From: Desulfobacteraceae bacterium
Lineage (GTDB): Bacteria > Desulfobacterota > Desulfobacteria > Desulfobacterales > Desulfosalsimonadaceae
Direction of reading: 5' to 3'
DNA: 64,000 nt
Assembly (NCBI GenBank): GCA_011389515.1
Contig: JAABUA010000004.1
Coordinates: forward strand, 40,516 to 104,515
In this document: positions 14,942 to 23,345 of the stretch, in pieces
Numbering within the stretch: the first letter of the stretch is position 1
How the letters are laid out: each line of letters starts with the position of its first letter
The notes under the pieces: model-generated
The model's database searches: none
What the model saw: the letters and a program-made list of their open reading frames with translations, nothing else
What the model was told of the DNA's origin: nothing
Made by a program: the position numbers and the translations under genes

Positions 14942-17572
14942 TTACAGCTGAAACGCACGCTTTCGGAATCGCTGCCGGATCACTTCCGCGAGTGTGTTGA
15001 TCACGAATGTCAGGAGAAACAGACAAAGCGCGGCCAGAAAAAGGATGCGAAAATGCGTGCCAAAAATAACGGCTTCCGGCAGTTCTACGGCAATATTGGC
15101 GGAAAGGGTCCGAAACCCGTTGAAAATATTCCATTCCATTACGGGCGTATTGCCCGTGGCCATCAAAACGATCATGGTCTCGCCAACGGCCCTACCCAAA
15201 CCCAGCATCACAGCGGAAAAAAGCCCGCTGGCAGCAGTGGGGATGATGATTTTCACTGCGGTCTGCCAGGGAGTGGCCCCGGCTGCCAGAGATCCGGAGC
15301 GCAGATGATCGGGCACGCTGGAAAGAGCATCCTCGGCAAGGGTATAGACCGCAGGGATAATGGCAAACCCCATGACAAACCCGACCACCAGGGCGTTACG
15401 CTGTACGTAGGTGCCCATGACCTGTCCCAGAACGGGAAAATCCCCCCGGGAATCAAAGCCGATTGCCGTGAGAAGTGATGCCAGAAGCCATGCCAGAGCA
15501 ATGGCCGCGGCCCCGCCGGCAAGAAACTTGGAAAACTCCACAACACCGGATTGAAAGCGGGTGTAATTGGCGGTTTTGCTCCTTAACCACGGGTTGATTT
15601 TAAATCCGTACAAAAAGACCAGCGTCACTGCGGATACCGGCAGAAACATGATAAACCAGCCGCCGGTGCCGGTGCCGATCTGACCGTCGAGCCAGGCCTT
15701 GATATTCCCGGCAAACAAAAGTCTTTCAAGGACCGGTCCGGCCACGCCTGCCAGCCAGATGCCGGCAGGCAAGGCAAGAATTAAAAGCAGGTAAAAGCGG
15801 AACCGGGTCAGCCGGACGTACGAATGGACGGGCATCAGTTGAAACAGGTATGCCGCAGCCACGAAACTGACCGGTACAGTAACAAACGCGGCCAGCACCG
15901 AGGTGATGTTTCCTTCGACAAAGCTTGCAAAAATCAGCGCTGCAAGAAAGCCCAGTACCACGGTGGGAAGGCTCTCCATAAATTCCACCAGGGGTTTGAT
16001 TCGCGCCCGGAGCGCTTTGTTTTCAAGAAATTCGGTTGTATACACGGCGGCCAGCAGCGCTAAAGGCACACCGAAAATCATGGAGTAAAAGGTCGCTTTC
16101 AGGGTGCCGAAAATAAGGGGGACGAGACTGTATTTCGGCTCGAAATCATCGGTGCCGCTAGAGGACTGCCAGATATGCAGCGGTTCGTTCATCCCCTCGT
16201 AATGGACCTTTCCAAAAAGGGTATGCAGCGTTGCCGCCGGATGCTTGCGGTCCATTTCCCAGGCGGTAAAGCCGGAAGGGGTGATGGCCGCAAGCAAGTC
16301 ATCCCGGGGTCCGATAGCCAGAGCCGAAACCGCAGCGTCTCCCGTTTTTTGTTCAGCCAGTGTCTGGTTGCTGGTGACATGAAACAGGCGAACCGTTCCG
16401 TCGGCAAAACCGGCACCCAAAAGACGGCTTCGCATGGATGCGGCAAAACTCGTCACGGCTGCAGGTCCCGGGCCCAAATCATGGACCATGGTCAGTTCGT
16501 TTCCGTCGTTGCTTGTTGCATTTTCCGGCTGTGTTCGAAACCATACCCGAATCTGCCCCTGAGAATCGCCCGCGACCAGCGTGGTCTTACCGATTAGAAA
16601 TGATAGAGCGGTAATTTGTGCATTTTTGCCGGAAAGCAGATCGACTTCCTCGGCCACGACCGGCCTTTGGTTGTTCCGGGTATCGACTCGGAGCAGATGT
16701 CCATCTTCCCATGATAGATACGCTGTATCCCCGCGGCCGGAAAGCCCCAGAAATTTTGGCATCCCGTGGTCGGCAAGGTCGAGTTCCAGGGAACCACCGG
16801 ACATAGTGCTGGTTTCCTGGCCGGTGAGCAGATTGCGGCGGGTGACAATATTTTGAACCCGGAACATGCCATCATCGCTTAATGTAGCAACCATCGGTCC
16901 CGAAGAAAGCATGGAAACCGCCATTTGCTGGATGTCGGTATAACCCGAATCAATAACCGGCAGGGGATTTACTTCCAGTCGAAGGTGCCGCAGCTGCCCG
17001 ATGGGGGTCCGCTGGACGATGCCTTGCTCATAAACCGCTGTCTGACCAACTTCCAGACCTGCTATTTTCTTCGGAAGATTGGTCTCGTCAAGCAGAAATG
17101 CGGTTTTAAAGCCGATATTCACCAGCTGAATGGCGCCATCGGCAAAAGCGGCGCCGAGCATGCCGGAATCCGCGTCATAGGTCAATGCCTGGGGCGCATG
17201 TCCGTCGAAAATATCCAGATCGGCAAGAACCTGTCCGGTGTCCATGCGAAAAGAACGTATTCGGCCGGCGCCTTTTTGGGCGCTCCAGGCCGATAGCCGG
17301 TACTCATCCGCTACAAGTACAGTCGACTGGCCCTGCCCGTTTTCGCTGATTTCCGATTCATGCAGAAAATTCACCTCTGCCGGATAAAAGAGCGGCACCA
17401 CCACGGAGGTAAGAAAGACAAAAACCCCTGTTATCGCTAAAATGGTGCCCAGGCCGCCGAATGTGATCAGCGTTTTGGCAGTCCAATCCGCGATTTTCAC
17501 GCGTCTTTTTGTTTTGTAGCGCCTGCCGGCGCCGGTAAATCGCTTGGAATCAGGCATGTCAATTACCATCAA
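14942..17572 (-). CDS. pstC: Phosphate ABC permease PstC with large beta-propeller insert
   Basis: 876 residues against about 310-320 for ordinary PstC. A helix at about 37-60 precedes roughly 400 residues of WD-like repeats. Examples are FADGAIQLVNIG, LVAGDSQGQIRVWF, GAGFADGTVRLFHV and ITPSGFTAWEMD, a probable propeller on the periplasmic side. The permease core begins near residue 500 (LIFGTLKATFYSMIFGVPLA) and includes LVEFMESLPTVVLGFLAA and the coupling loop SGSLAAGATPWQTAVKIIIP. The gap to pstA is 23 nt. The start may instead be ATG 17557. The propeller's function is unknown; binding PstS or sensing load are guesses. Confidence 0.92.
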   Translation of the reverse strand: MMVIDMPDSKRFTGAGRRYKTKRRVKIADWTAKTLITFGGLGTILAITGVFVFLTSVVVPLFYPAEVNFLHESEISENGQGQSTVLVADEYRLSAWSAQKGAGRIRSFRMDTGQVLADLDIFDGHAPQALTYDADSGMLGAAFADGAIQLVNIGFKTAFLLDETNLPKKIAGLEVGQTAVYEQGIVQRTPIGQLRHLRLEVNPLPVIDSGYTDIQQMAVSMLSSGPMVATLSDDGMFRVQNIVTRRNLLTGQETSTMSGGSLELDLADHGMPKFLGLSGRGDTAYLSWEDGHLLRVDTRNNQRPVVAEEVDLLSGKNAQITALSFLIGKTTLVAGDSQGQIRVWFRTQPENATSNDGNELTMVHDLGPGPAAVTSFAASMRSRLLGAGFADGTVRLFHVTSNQTLAEQKTGDAAVSALAIGPRDDLLAAITPSGFTAWEMDRKHPAATLHTLFGKVHYEGMNEPLHIWQSSSGTDDFEPKYSLVPLIFGTLKATFYSMIFGVPLALLAAVYTTEFLENKALRARIKPLVEFMESLPTVVLGFLAALIFASFVEGNITSVLAAFVTVPVSFVAAAYLFQLMPVHSYVRLTRFRFYLLLILALPAGIWLAGVAGPVLERLLFAGNIKAWLDGQIGTGTGGWFIMFLPVSAVTLVFLYGFKINPWLRSKTANYTRFQSGVVEFSKFLAGGAAAIALAWLLASLLTAIGFDSRGDFPVLGQVMGTYVQRNALVVGFVMGFAIIPAVYTLAEDALSSVPDHLRSGSLAAGATPWQTAVKIIIPTAASGLFSAVMLGLGRAVGETMIVLMATGNTPVMEWNIFNGFRTLSANIAVELPEAVIFGTHFRILFLAALCLFLLTFVINTLAEVIRQRFRKRAFQL

Positions 17573-17669
17573 AATATATTTTCAAACATCCGTCCCGCTT
17601 GCAATGCCCGGACACGGCGCAAAAAGCGTTTGGTTCCGGGCATTGCCTACTGAATTGCCTGCAATGAAC

Positions 17670-18662
17670 TTATCGAATGCTCATTTTTTCCAGTTGCTCT
17701 TTGGCGATCAACTGGGTAACCGGATAATACCCATCCCGAACAACATCTTCCTGCCCATCACGGCTGAATATGTATTTAATAAACTCGCGCCGCAAAGGAT
17801 TAATTTGACTGCCGGGCCGGTGATTCACATACACAAAAAGGAAGCGTGCGAGCGGATATTCGCCGGTGTATGCATTTTCAGGAGCGGCGGCAACGCACTG
17901 ATCGTTGGGGGAGACGGCAAGGGGCACGGCCCGCACGTCCGCAGTCATATAGCCGATGCCCGAGTAACCGATGCCGGCCAGTTCGCTGGCCACGCCCTGG
18001 ACCACAGAGGAACTGCCCGGCTGCTCCTTGACTTCATCCTTGAAGTCGCCACCAAACAGAGCATTATCCTTGAAGAAACCGTAGGTACCGGATGCGGCGT
18101 TTCTGCCATAGAGGCTGATGGGCATATTCGCCAAACGGCCGGTTACACCGACATCCCCCCATGTGCGCAGGTCGCTGTCATGTCCGCCCCTTCGGGTTTT
18201 GGAAAAAATGGCGTCCACCTGCTGCAGGGTAAGGCATTCGATGGGATTGTCCTTGTGAACATATACGGCAAGCATGTCAATGCTGGTGGCCAGATCGGTT
18301 GGTTTGTAACCGTAGCGCTTCTCGAAATTATCGATTTCATTGCCCTTCATGGGACGGCTCATGGGGCCGAAGTGGGCTGTCCCACTTACCAGGGCGGGCG
18401 GCGCCGTGGAAGAACCTTTTCCCTCGATCTCGATCTGTACATTTGGGTAGTGTGCCAGAAAGCCTTCCGCCCAAAGCGTCATCTCGTTGTTCATGGAATC
18501 AGAGCCGATACTTTTTAGGCTCCCGGAAATGCCCGAAACCGGGCTGTAGGGTTTAAGAGCCGGATCCACCAGATCGGATGCATGGCTCAAAGCGGGTATT
18601 GCCAGCATGATTGCCAACGTACACATCATTATTCGCTTAACTGTTTTCTGCATTGTCTTCAT
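17670..18662 (-). CDS. pstS: Periplasmic phosphate-binding protein PstS
   Basis: 330 residues with a Sec signal (hydrophobic 10-28, cleavage near SHA-SD). The mature protein starts with the family pattern GSLKSIGSDSMNNEMTLWA and has the phosphate-contacting GKGSSTAPPALVSGTAHFGP. It ends with the typical NPLRREFIKYIFSRDGQ. It captures phosphate for PstCAB. It lies 75 nt downstream of the HTH-ArsC fusion gene with no evident promoter or canonical Pho box in the gap, so it is probably co-transcribed with it. Confidence 0.95.
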   Translation of the reverse strand: MKTMQKTVKRIMMCTLAIMLAIPALSHASDLVDPALKPYSPVSGISGSLKSIGSDSMNNEMTLWAEGFLAHYPNVQIEIEGKGSSTAPPALVSGTAHFGPMSRPMKGNEIDNFEKRYGYKPTDLATSIDMLAVYVHKDNPIECLTLQQVDAIFSKTRRGGHDSDLRTWGDVGVTGRLANMPISLYGRNAASGTYGFFKDNALFGGDFKDEVKEQPGSSSVVQGVASELAGIGYSGIGYMTADVRAVPLAVSPNDQCVAAAPENAYTGEYPLARFLFVYVNHRPGSQINPLRREFIKYIFSRDGQEDVVRDGYYPVTQLIAKEQLEKMSIR

Positions 18663-18736
18663 CTCCTTTTTTTTTGTTGGTATTCTTTCACCTGTAAAAT
18701 CTGCCGCCCCTGTTTGCCCTCCATCGAAAAACAGAT

Positions 18737-19543
18737 TCAGGCAGGTGGCATTTCATGCAGGTCAATCTGTATCCAATTGGAAATATAGACATCCAATTGG
18801 TCGCGGGCCTGCCGGAAGATCCGCATTTTCTGGTCATCCGTACCAATAGCTTCCACCGGATCCGGCACGGGCCAGTGAAGTCTTCGTGTAACGCCCGGAA
18901 ATACGGGCGTATGTTCCTCGGCAACAGGACAGACGGTTATGAGATAATCAAAATGAACCCTGCCGATGAAATCCATTACGGTTTTGGGTTTTTGCTCCGA
19001 AATGTCGATCCCGATTTCTTTCATAACTTCAAAGGTCATCGGCGGGATCTTTCTTGGCGCAACCCCTGCACTCACCACTTCGTACGCCGGCCCCCCTCTT
19101 TCTCGAAGAAGGGCTTCGGCCATCTGGCTACGGCAGGAATTACCCGTGCACAGGAACAGAACCCGCCGAACGTCGGTTTGTATCGCAGGGGGTGGGTTGA
19201 TCTGGATAGTGACTGCCCGCCGGGCTGTATCCGCCTGAAGAATCGGATCTTCTTTTACCGCTCTGGCCATCCAGTCAAGAAGGGGAAGCGTTGTTTCATG
19301 GCCTTCTCTTTCCGGCCACTGGTACAGGCGCCACCGTCCTATACGCTTTGACACGACGAGGCCGGCGTCTTCGAGAACATGCAGGTGCTTGGAAACCGTT
19401 GACGGCGCCAGTCCCAAAATATCGACGAAGTGTTGAAGGCTTAATGCCCCGCCCTGGAGACACATGAGCATGCGGACTCTGACGTCCTCTGAGAGGGCTT
19501 TTGAAAAGCCGCAGATCCGATTAATTATTGCTCCTGCTTCCAT
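18737..19543 (-). CDS. ArsR-type HTH fused to LMW-phosphatase/arsenate-reductase domain
   Basis: 268 residues. Residues 1-80 are an ArsR winged helix (LGLAPSTVSKHLHVLEDAGL). Residues 125-268 are an ArsC/LMW-phosphatase domain with P-loop CTGNSCR (Cys132 to Arg138) and a WPVPDP acid loop. Two features are unusual. The HTH part has GALSLQHF where CVC should be. The catalytic part has VCPVAEEHTPVF, keeping Cys205 but with Thr where the resolving cysteine of thioredoxin-type ArsC sits. It heads the pst operon. A regulator-enzyme that senses arsenate or phosphate is a reasonable inference; a plain phosphatase with DNA binding is the alternative. Confidence 0.88.
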   Translation of the reverse strand: MEAGAIINRICGFSKALSEDVRVRMLMCLQGGALSLQHFVDILGLAPSTVSKHLHVLEDAGLVVSKRIGRWRLYQWPEREGHETTLPLLDWMARAVKEDPILQADTARRAVTIQINPPPAIQTDVRRVLFLCTGNSCRSQMAEALLRERGGPAYEVVSAGVAPRKIPPMTFEVMKEIGIDISEQKPKTVMDFIGRVHFDYLITVCPVAEEHTPVFPGVTRRLHWPVPDPVEAIGTDDQKMRIFRQARDQLDVYISNWIQIDLHEMPPA

Positions 19544-19582
19544 GTTGTTTCATTCTCCTTTCACAAACATTGTTTAAACGTT

Positions 19583-19610
19583 ATTATAGTTCGCGAAACT
19601 ACGAAATCAA
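19583..19610 (-). promoter_or_regulatory. Promoter of the HTH-ArsC/pst operon with palindromic operator
   Basis: On the minus strand: -35 TTGATT at 19610-19605, 16 nt spacer, -10 TATAAT at 19588-19583. A near-perfect palindrome TAGTTCGCGAAACTA (19587-19601) fills the spacer and touches the -10. This is a placement that would block RNA polymerase. It is a plausible target for the HTH domain encoded just downstream (autoregulation) or for a neighbouring ArsR. Confidence 0.65.
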
Positions 19611-19659
19611 GAAAAATTTTGTTACATTTGTGTGACAAGTGATATTGTCTCTTTTTTCC

Positions 19660-19735
19660 TTGACACATCCGGCCCAGGTCATTATTTTCATTTAGCAAGT
19701 TAGCTAATCATATAAGCCAATTAATCCAAGGAACA
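19660..19735 (+). promoter_or_regulatory. arsR-arsD-arsA promoter and operators
   Basis: -35 TTGACA 19660-19665, 17 nt spacer, -10 TATTTT 19683-19688. A palindrome TTAGC-AAGTTA-GCTAA follows at 19692-19707. Then TAAGCCAATTAA matches the core of the operator before the other arsR (8870-8886) in inverse orientation. AAGGAACA precedes the start codon. The divergent promoter of the HTH-ArsC operon lies 50 bases to the left. Confidence 0.65.
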
Positions 19736-19741
19736 AATCCA

Positions 19742-20140
19742 ATGGAAAAAACACTCAAACGAATCAAGGCTCTTGCCGACGGCAACCGCATGCGGACTAT
19801 CATGGCGCTGTCGGCCCATGATGAGCTCTGCGTCTGCCAGATTACCGAGCTTTTGCAGGTATCGACGCCAACGGTTTCGAGGCACATGAGCGTTCTTCAG
19901 AACGCCGGGCTGGTGGAAAACCGGAAAGACGCCCGGTGGGTGCATTACCGTCTGGCATCCGGCTTCCCGGAGGCGTTGTTGAACTGGGTACAGACTTCTG
20001 TGAAAGGCTCCGAGATTATTGCAAACGACCGGAAAACCCTCGAAACCATCGTCGCAAATCCGGTCGATGAGCTTTGCAAGGCCCGGAAACAGCGGAAGGA
20101 ATCAGAGCTTTTAACAATTATGAACGAAATTACGGAGTAA
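19742..20140 (+). CDS. arsR: ArsR-family arsenite-responsive repressor
   Basis: 132 residues. The CVC sensor site is Cys30/Cys32 in DELCVCQITELL, and the recognition helix is STPTVSRHMSVLQ. ATG 19742 is preceded by AAGGAACAAATCCA. It leads arsD and arsA (14 nt to arsD) and is divergent from the HTH-ArsC/pst operon. It closely resembles the ArsR at 8482-8847. Arsenite binding to the CVC pair should release it from DNA. Confidence 0.94.
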   Translation: MEKTLKRIKALADGNRMRTIMALSAHDELCVCQITELLQVSTPTVSRHMSVLQNAGLVENRKDARWVHYRLASGFPEALLNWVQTSVKGSEIIANDRKTLETIVANPVDELCKARKQRKESELLTIMNEITE

Positions 20141-20154
20141 AAAGGAGAATAGAA

Positions 20155-20817
20155 ATGGATGAGAGAACAAAAGAACTCATCGCCATCGGCGCGTCCGTGG
20201 CGACCAACTGCCAGCCCTGCCTGACACATCACGTGGACAAGGCCGATGAAATGGGCATAGACGAAGCGGATATCCGGGAGGCCCTTGCCATCGGTGCCCA
20301 GGTGCAGAAGGGCGGGGTGAACGCCATGCAGCGTTTTATTGAAAGGTCTTTTGATGCGAAACTGGATAAAATGGCTTCACGAAAGAAGAACAAGGCTGCT
20401 TCCCTGAAGGTATATGACCCGCCCATGTGTTGTTCCACCGGCGTATGCGGGACCAATGTCAGCGATGAACTCGTCGAATTTGCCGGTCTGCTGAAAAAGG
20501 CAGCGGCACGCGGCATCGACGTCCAGCGTTTTAATCTGGCCCAGGAGCCGCAGGCGTTCGCTGAAAACAGCGCCGTCCGGGAAGCCATGGCAAAACTCGG
20601 CCAGGACGGACTTCCCCTGGTGTTTGTGGATGATGAACTGGCGATATCCGGCCGGTATCCGAACAGAAAAGAACTCGAAGCTCTGTTGGGAATCGAAGTC
20701 GGCAATGCCCCGGAAAATGCCGGGAAAAATACCATACAGGGCGCCGGTGTGATTTCCCTTACAGGCACAGCAGCCTCCGGTTCCGGAGAATGCGGCCCGG
20801 GAGGGGGGTGCTGCTGA
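20155..20817 (+). CDS. arsD: Carboxymuconolactone-decarboxylase-like domain fused to ArsD arsenite metallochaperone
   Basis: 220 residues from ATG 20155 (AAAGGAG 7 nt before). Residues 1-75 are an AhpD/CMD-like helical domain with the redox motif CQPCLTHH (Cys19, Cys22, His26). Residues 84-180 are ArsD: VYDPPMCCSTGVCG with Cys92, Cys93 and Cys98 (the triad that hands arsenite to ArsA), then RFNLAQEPQAF and GRYPNRKEL. The tail ends GPGGGCC. ArsD alone is about 120 residues, so this is a true fusion. The CMD part may reduce or deliver thiols for arsenite binding (inference). It overlaps arsA by one base. Confidence 0.93.
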   Translation: MDERTKELIAIGASVATNCQPCLTHHVDKADEMGIDEADIREALAIGAQVQKGGVNAMQRFIERSFDAKLDKMASRKKNKAASLKVYDPPMCCSTGVCGTNVSDELVEFAGLLKKAAARGIDVQRFNLAQEPQAFAENSAVREAMAKLGQDGLPLVFVDDELAISGRYPNRKELEALLGIEVGNAPENAGKNTIQGAGVISLTGTAASGSGECGPGGGCC

Positions 20818-22568
20818 TGTTAGGAATCATGGAAACAACACCCCGGTTTGTTTTTTTCACCGGAAAGGGGGGCGTGGGTAAAACCTCCATCTCCTGCATG
20901 CTCGCAACGGCCCTGGCGGACCAGGGAAAGAAAGTGCTTCTTATCAGCACGGACCCCGCGTCCAATTTGGATGAAGTGCTGGAGGCGGAGTTGGGCGGAA
21001 CCCCTTCTCCCGTGCCTGGCTGCGATAACCTTTGGGCCATGAATATCGACCCGGTAGATGCCGCGGAAAGGTACAAAGAACGAATCGTAGGTCCGTATCG
21101 GGGCGTTTTGCCGGATGAGTCCGTCGCCGCCATCGAAGAGCAGCTTTCCGGGGCCTGCACCGTCGAAATCGCCGCGTTCAACGAGTTTTCCGGTGTGATC
21201 GGGGATGAAAAGACCGTGGCGGAGTATGACCATGTGATTCTGGACACCGCGCCCACGGGGCATACCCTTCGCCTGCTCAACCTGCCCGCGGCGTGGAACG
21301 ATTTTGTCCTTTCCAATACCAGCGGCAGCTCCTGCCTGGGACCGATGTCCGGCCTTACGGAGCAGCGACAAATTTATGAAAAGGCCGTGAGTGCGCTCAC
21401 GGATTCCCAAAGGACGCTGCTGGTGCTGGTGGCACGCGCCGAGCCGATCACTCTGGAGGAAGCCTCCCGGGCAGCGGCCGAACTGGGCGATACCGGAATA
21501 CAAAACCAGCACCTGATTGTCAACGGCGTCTTTGAGAGTGATTCCGACGATCCGGTGGCCGCAGCGTTTGCCGCGCAGGCGAAAAGCGCCATGGCATCTA
21601 TTCCGAAAAACATCGCGCATTTGCCGCGCACCCGGATCGGTTTCCGGCCGGAAGGACTGACCGGCATCGAATCTTTACGAAAAGCGATCCGAAACGAGCC
21701 TTCCGCAACAGATCCGGAACTCGGGGAAAGGCTTCGAGGCGAAGTGGAGAAAATCGACGCATCCAACGGAAACTGGGAGAAAATGATCGACCAGCTCGAA
21801 ACCGCGGGCAAGGGGCTGGTCATGTGCATGGGCAAAGGCGGCGTGGGAAAAACCACCATGGCCGTCACCATCGCCGTTGAACTGGCCCGGCGCGGGTATC
21901 CTGTCCATCTTTCCACCACCGACCCCGCTGCCCATATCGACCAGGTGCTGCAAGAAGATCTGGATGGTCTGGAAGTCAGCCGAATCGATCCCAAAGCCGA
22001 AACCGACAAGTACGTACAAAGCGTCATCGACCAGAAAAAAGACCATCTGTCCCCGGAGGACATGGAACTGCTTAAAGAGGAGCTGCGCTCCCCATGCATA
22101 GAAGAAATCGCGGTTTTCCAGGCATTCGCCCGCGCGGTCGATCAGGGGAAAGACCACTTTATCGTACTGGATACTGCGCCCACCGGACATACCCTGCTAT
22201 TGATGGATGCAACTGAGGCCTATCACCGGGAGGTGGAAAAAAATGCCGAAGGCGTGCCTGCTGAAGTCAGGGACCTACTCCCCCGGCTGCGCGACCCAAA
22301 GTTCACGAAAATCTTTATGGTGACCCTGGCGCAGGCGACGCCGGTCCACGAAGCCCGGCGACTGGAAGAAGATTTGGAGCGGGCCGGCATCCGCACATAT
22401 GGCTGGATCATCAACCAGAGCTTTGCGGTCTCGGGGACCAATGACCCGGTATTGGCCACTCACGGATTAAACGAAGTGAAATATATCCGGGAAGTGGAAT
22501 CAAACGGCAATGGAAGGTTGGCCATTTTCCCATGGATGCCGGATCAGGGGCAAAACGTGCGGCTTTAA
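20817..22568 (+). CDS. arsA: Arsenite-stimulated ATPase ArsA
   Basis: 583 residues, a duplicated GET3/ArsA ATPase. Two P-loops, GKGGVGKTS (16-24) and GKGGVGKTT (339-347), lie in the two halves, each followed by DTAPTGHTL. The arsenite-site cysteines Cys114, Cys173 and Cys427 match Cys113/172/422 of the plasmid R773 ArsA. The start is ATG 20817 in TGATG overlap with arsD, with GGAGGGG upstream. It receives arsenite from ArsD and energises an efflux pump. No arsB/acr3 is adjacent; the ACR3 at 7363 is the only pump in the window. Confidence 0.95.
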   Translation: MLGIMETTPRFVFFTGKGGVGKTSISCMLATALADQGKKVLLISTDPASNLDEVLEAELGGTPSPVPGCDNLWAMNIDPVDAAERYKERIVGPYRGVLPDESVAAIEEQLSGACTVEIAAFNEFSGVIGDEKTVAEYDHVILDTAPTGHTLRLLNLPAAWNDFVLSNTSGSSCLGPMSGLTEQRQIYEKAVSALTDSQRTLLVLVARAEPITLEEASRAAAELGDTGIQNQHLIVNGVFESDSDDPVAAAFAAQAKSAMASIPKNIAHLPRTRIGFRPEGLTGIESLRKAIRNEPSATDPELGERLRGEVEKIDASNGNWEKMIDQLETAGKGLVMCMGKGGVGKTTMAVTIAVELARRGYPVHLSTTDPAAHIDQVLQEDLDGLEVSRIDPKAETDKYVQSVIDQKKDHLSPEDMELLKEELRSPCIEEIAVFQAFARAVDQGKDHFIVLDTAPTGHTLLLMDATEAYHREVEKNAEGVPAEVRDLLPRLRDPKFTKIFMVTLAQATPVHEARRLEEDLERAGIRTYGWIINQSFAVSGTNDPVLATHGLNEVKYIREVESNGNGRLAIFPWMPDQGQNVRL

Positions 22569-22600
22569 CCGAAGTCGAATCCAGAAAGGTATGTTTCAAG

Positions 22601-23311
22601 TTATAAAACGCTGATAAGCGGCACGGAAATAAAATATATCCCCAACCCCCCGATAACCACACCGGCCCCTTTTCGAAACCAGGCCCCTGCCCCCTGCCAT
22701 GCCGCACTTTCCGTAAACTTCCGGACGACGGCTGCGGAACTGCCTGCAAAAACTATCGGCAGACAATGACCCAGGGCAAACATCAGCATCATGATGGATC
22801 CGGCAACAATTTCCTGCTGAACGGTCACAATGGCTAAAATCGGTGCGATAAATCCGAAAGTGCAGGAACCGGACAAAACCCCGTAGGCAAGACCCAGGCC
22901 GAACGCCCCGGATATTCCTTTTAATTTCAGTCGATAAAGCAAGCCTCCGGACATGGTGCATGCCTGCACCCCAAGCATTCCCAGGGCCACCCAGATCAAA
23001 ACGACACCTACGGCCAGCTGGAGCCATATACCCACGTCGCCGAGCATCCTCCCCATAATGGCGCAAACAATACCCACCGTTGCAATGGTGATAAACAGGC
23101 CAAACGTAAATGCCCCGGCATACCATCCCGCCCGCCGAGGACGGACTGCGACTTCCTGACCGCCGACGTAGGCTACGATCAAAGGGATAGAAGCAAGGTG
23201 ACACGGACTGAAGAGCACACTGACCATTCCCCAGGCAAAAGCACCTGTAGCAGCCAGGGCAAGGCCCCCGGACATCCATTGATTTACAGTAATTAAAAAC
23301 GGGTCCAGCAT
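22601..23311 (-). CDS. CcdA/DsbD-type thiol-disulfide membrane transporter
   Basis: 236 residues with six predicted helices. It carries the two reactive cysteines in LFSPCHLASIP (helix 1) and LSGSCTFGFIAPIL (helix 4), the CcdA hallmark. It moves reducing equivalents from the cytoplasm to periplasmic thiols. It lies 34 nt downstream of a membrane-anchored thioredoxin, its likely partner, and is convergent with arsA. The ArsR that heads this operon suggests metalloid control. Confidence 0.9.
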   Translation of the reverse strand: MLDPFLITVNQWMSGGLALAATGAFAWGMVSVLFSPCHLASIPLIVAYVGGQEVAVRPRRAGWYAGAFTFGLFITIATVGIVCAIMGRMLGDVGIWLQLAVGVVLIWVALGMLGVQACTMSGGLLYRLKLKGISGAFGLGLAYGVLSGSCTFGFIAPILAIVTVQQEIVAGSIMMLMFALGHCLPIVFAGSSAAVVRKFTESAAWQGAGAWFRKGAGVVIGGLGIYFISVPLISVL

Positions 23312-23345
23312 TTTATGTCCCCTTCCAATATATCGATAAGCTTTA

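Noticed and set aside
20074..20154. Upstream extension of the CMD-ArsD frame
   Set aside because: It overlaps the end of arsR, and a strong ribosome site (AAAGGAG) marks the ATG at 20155.
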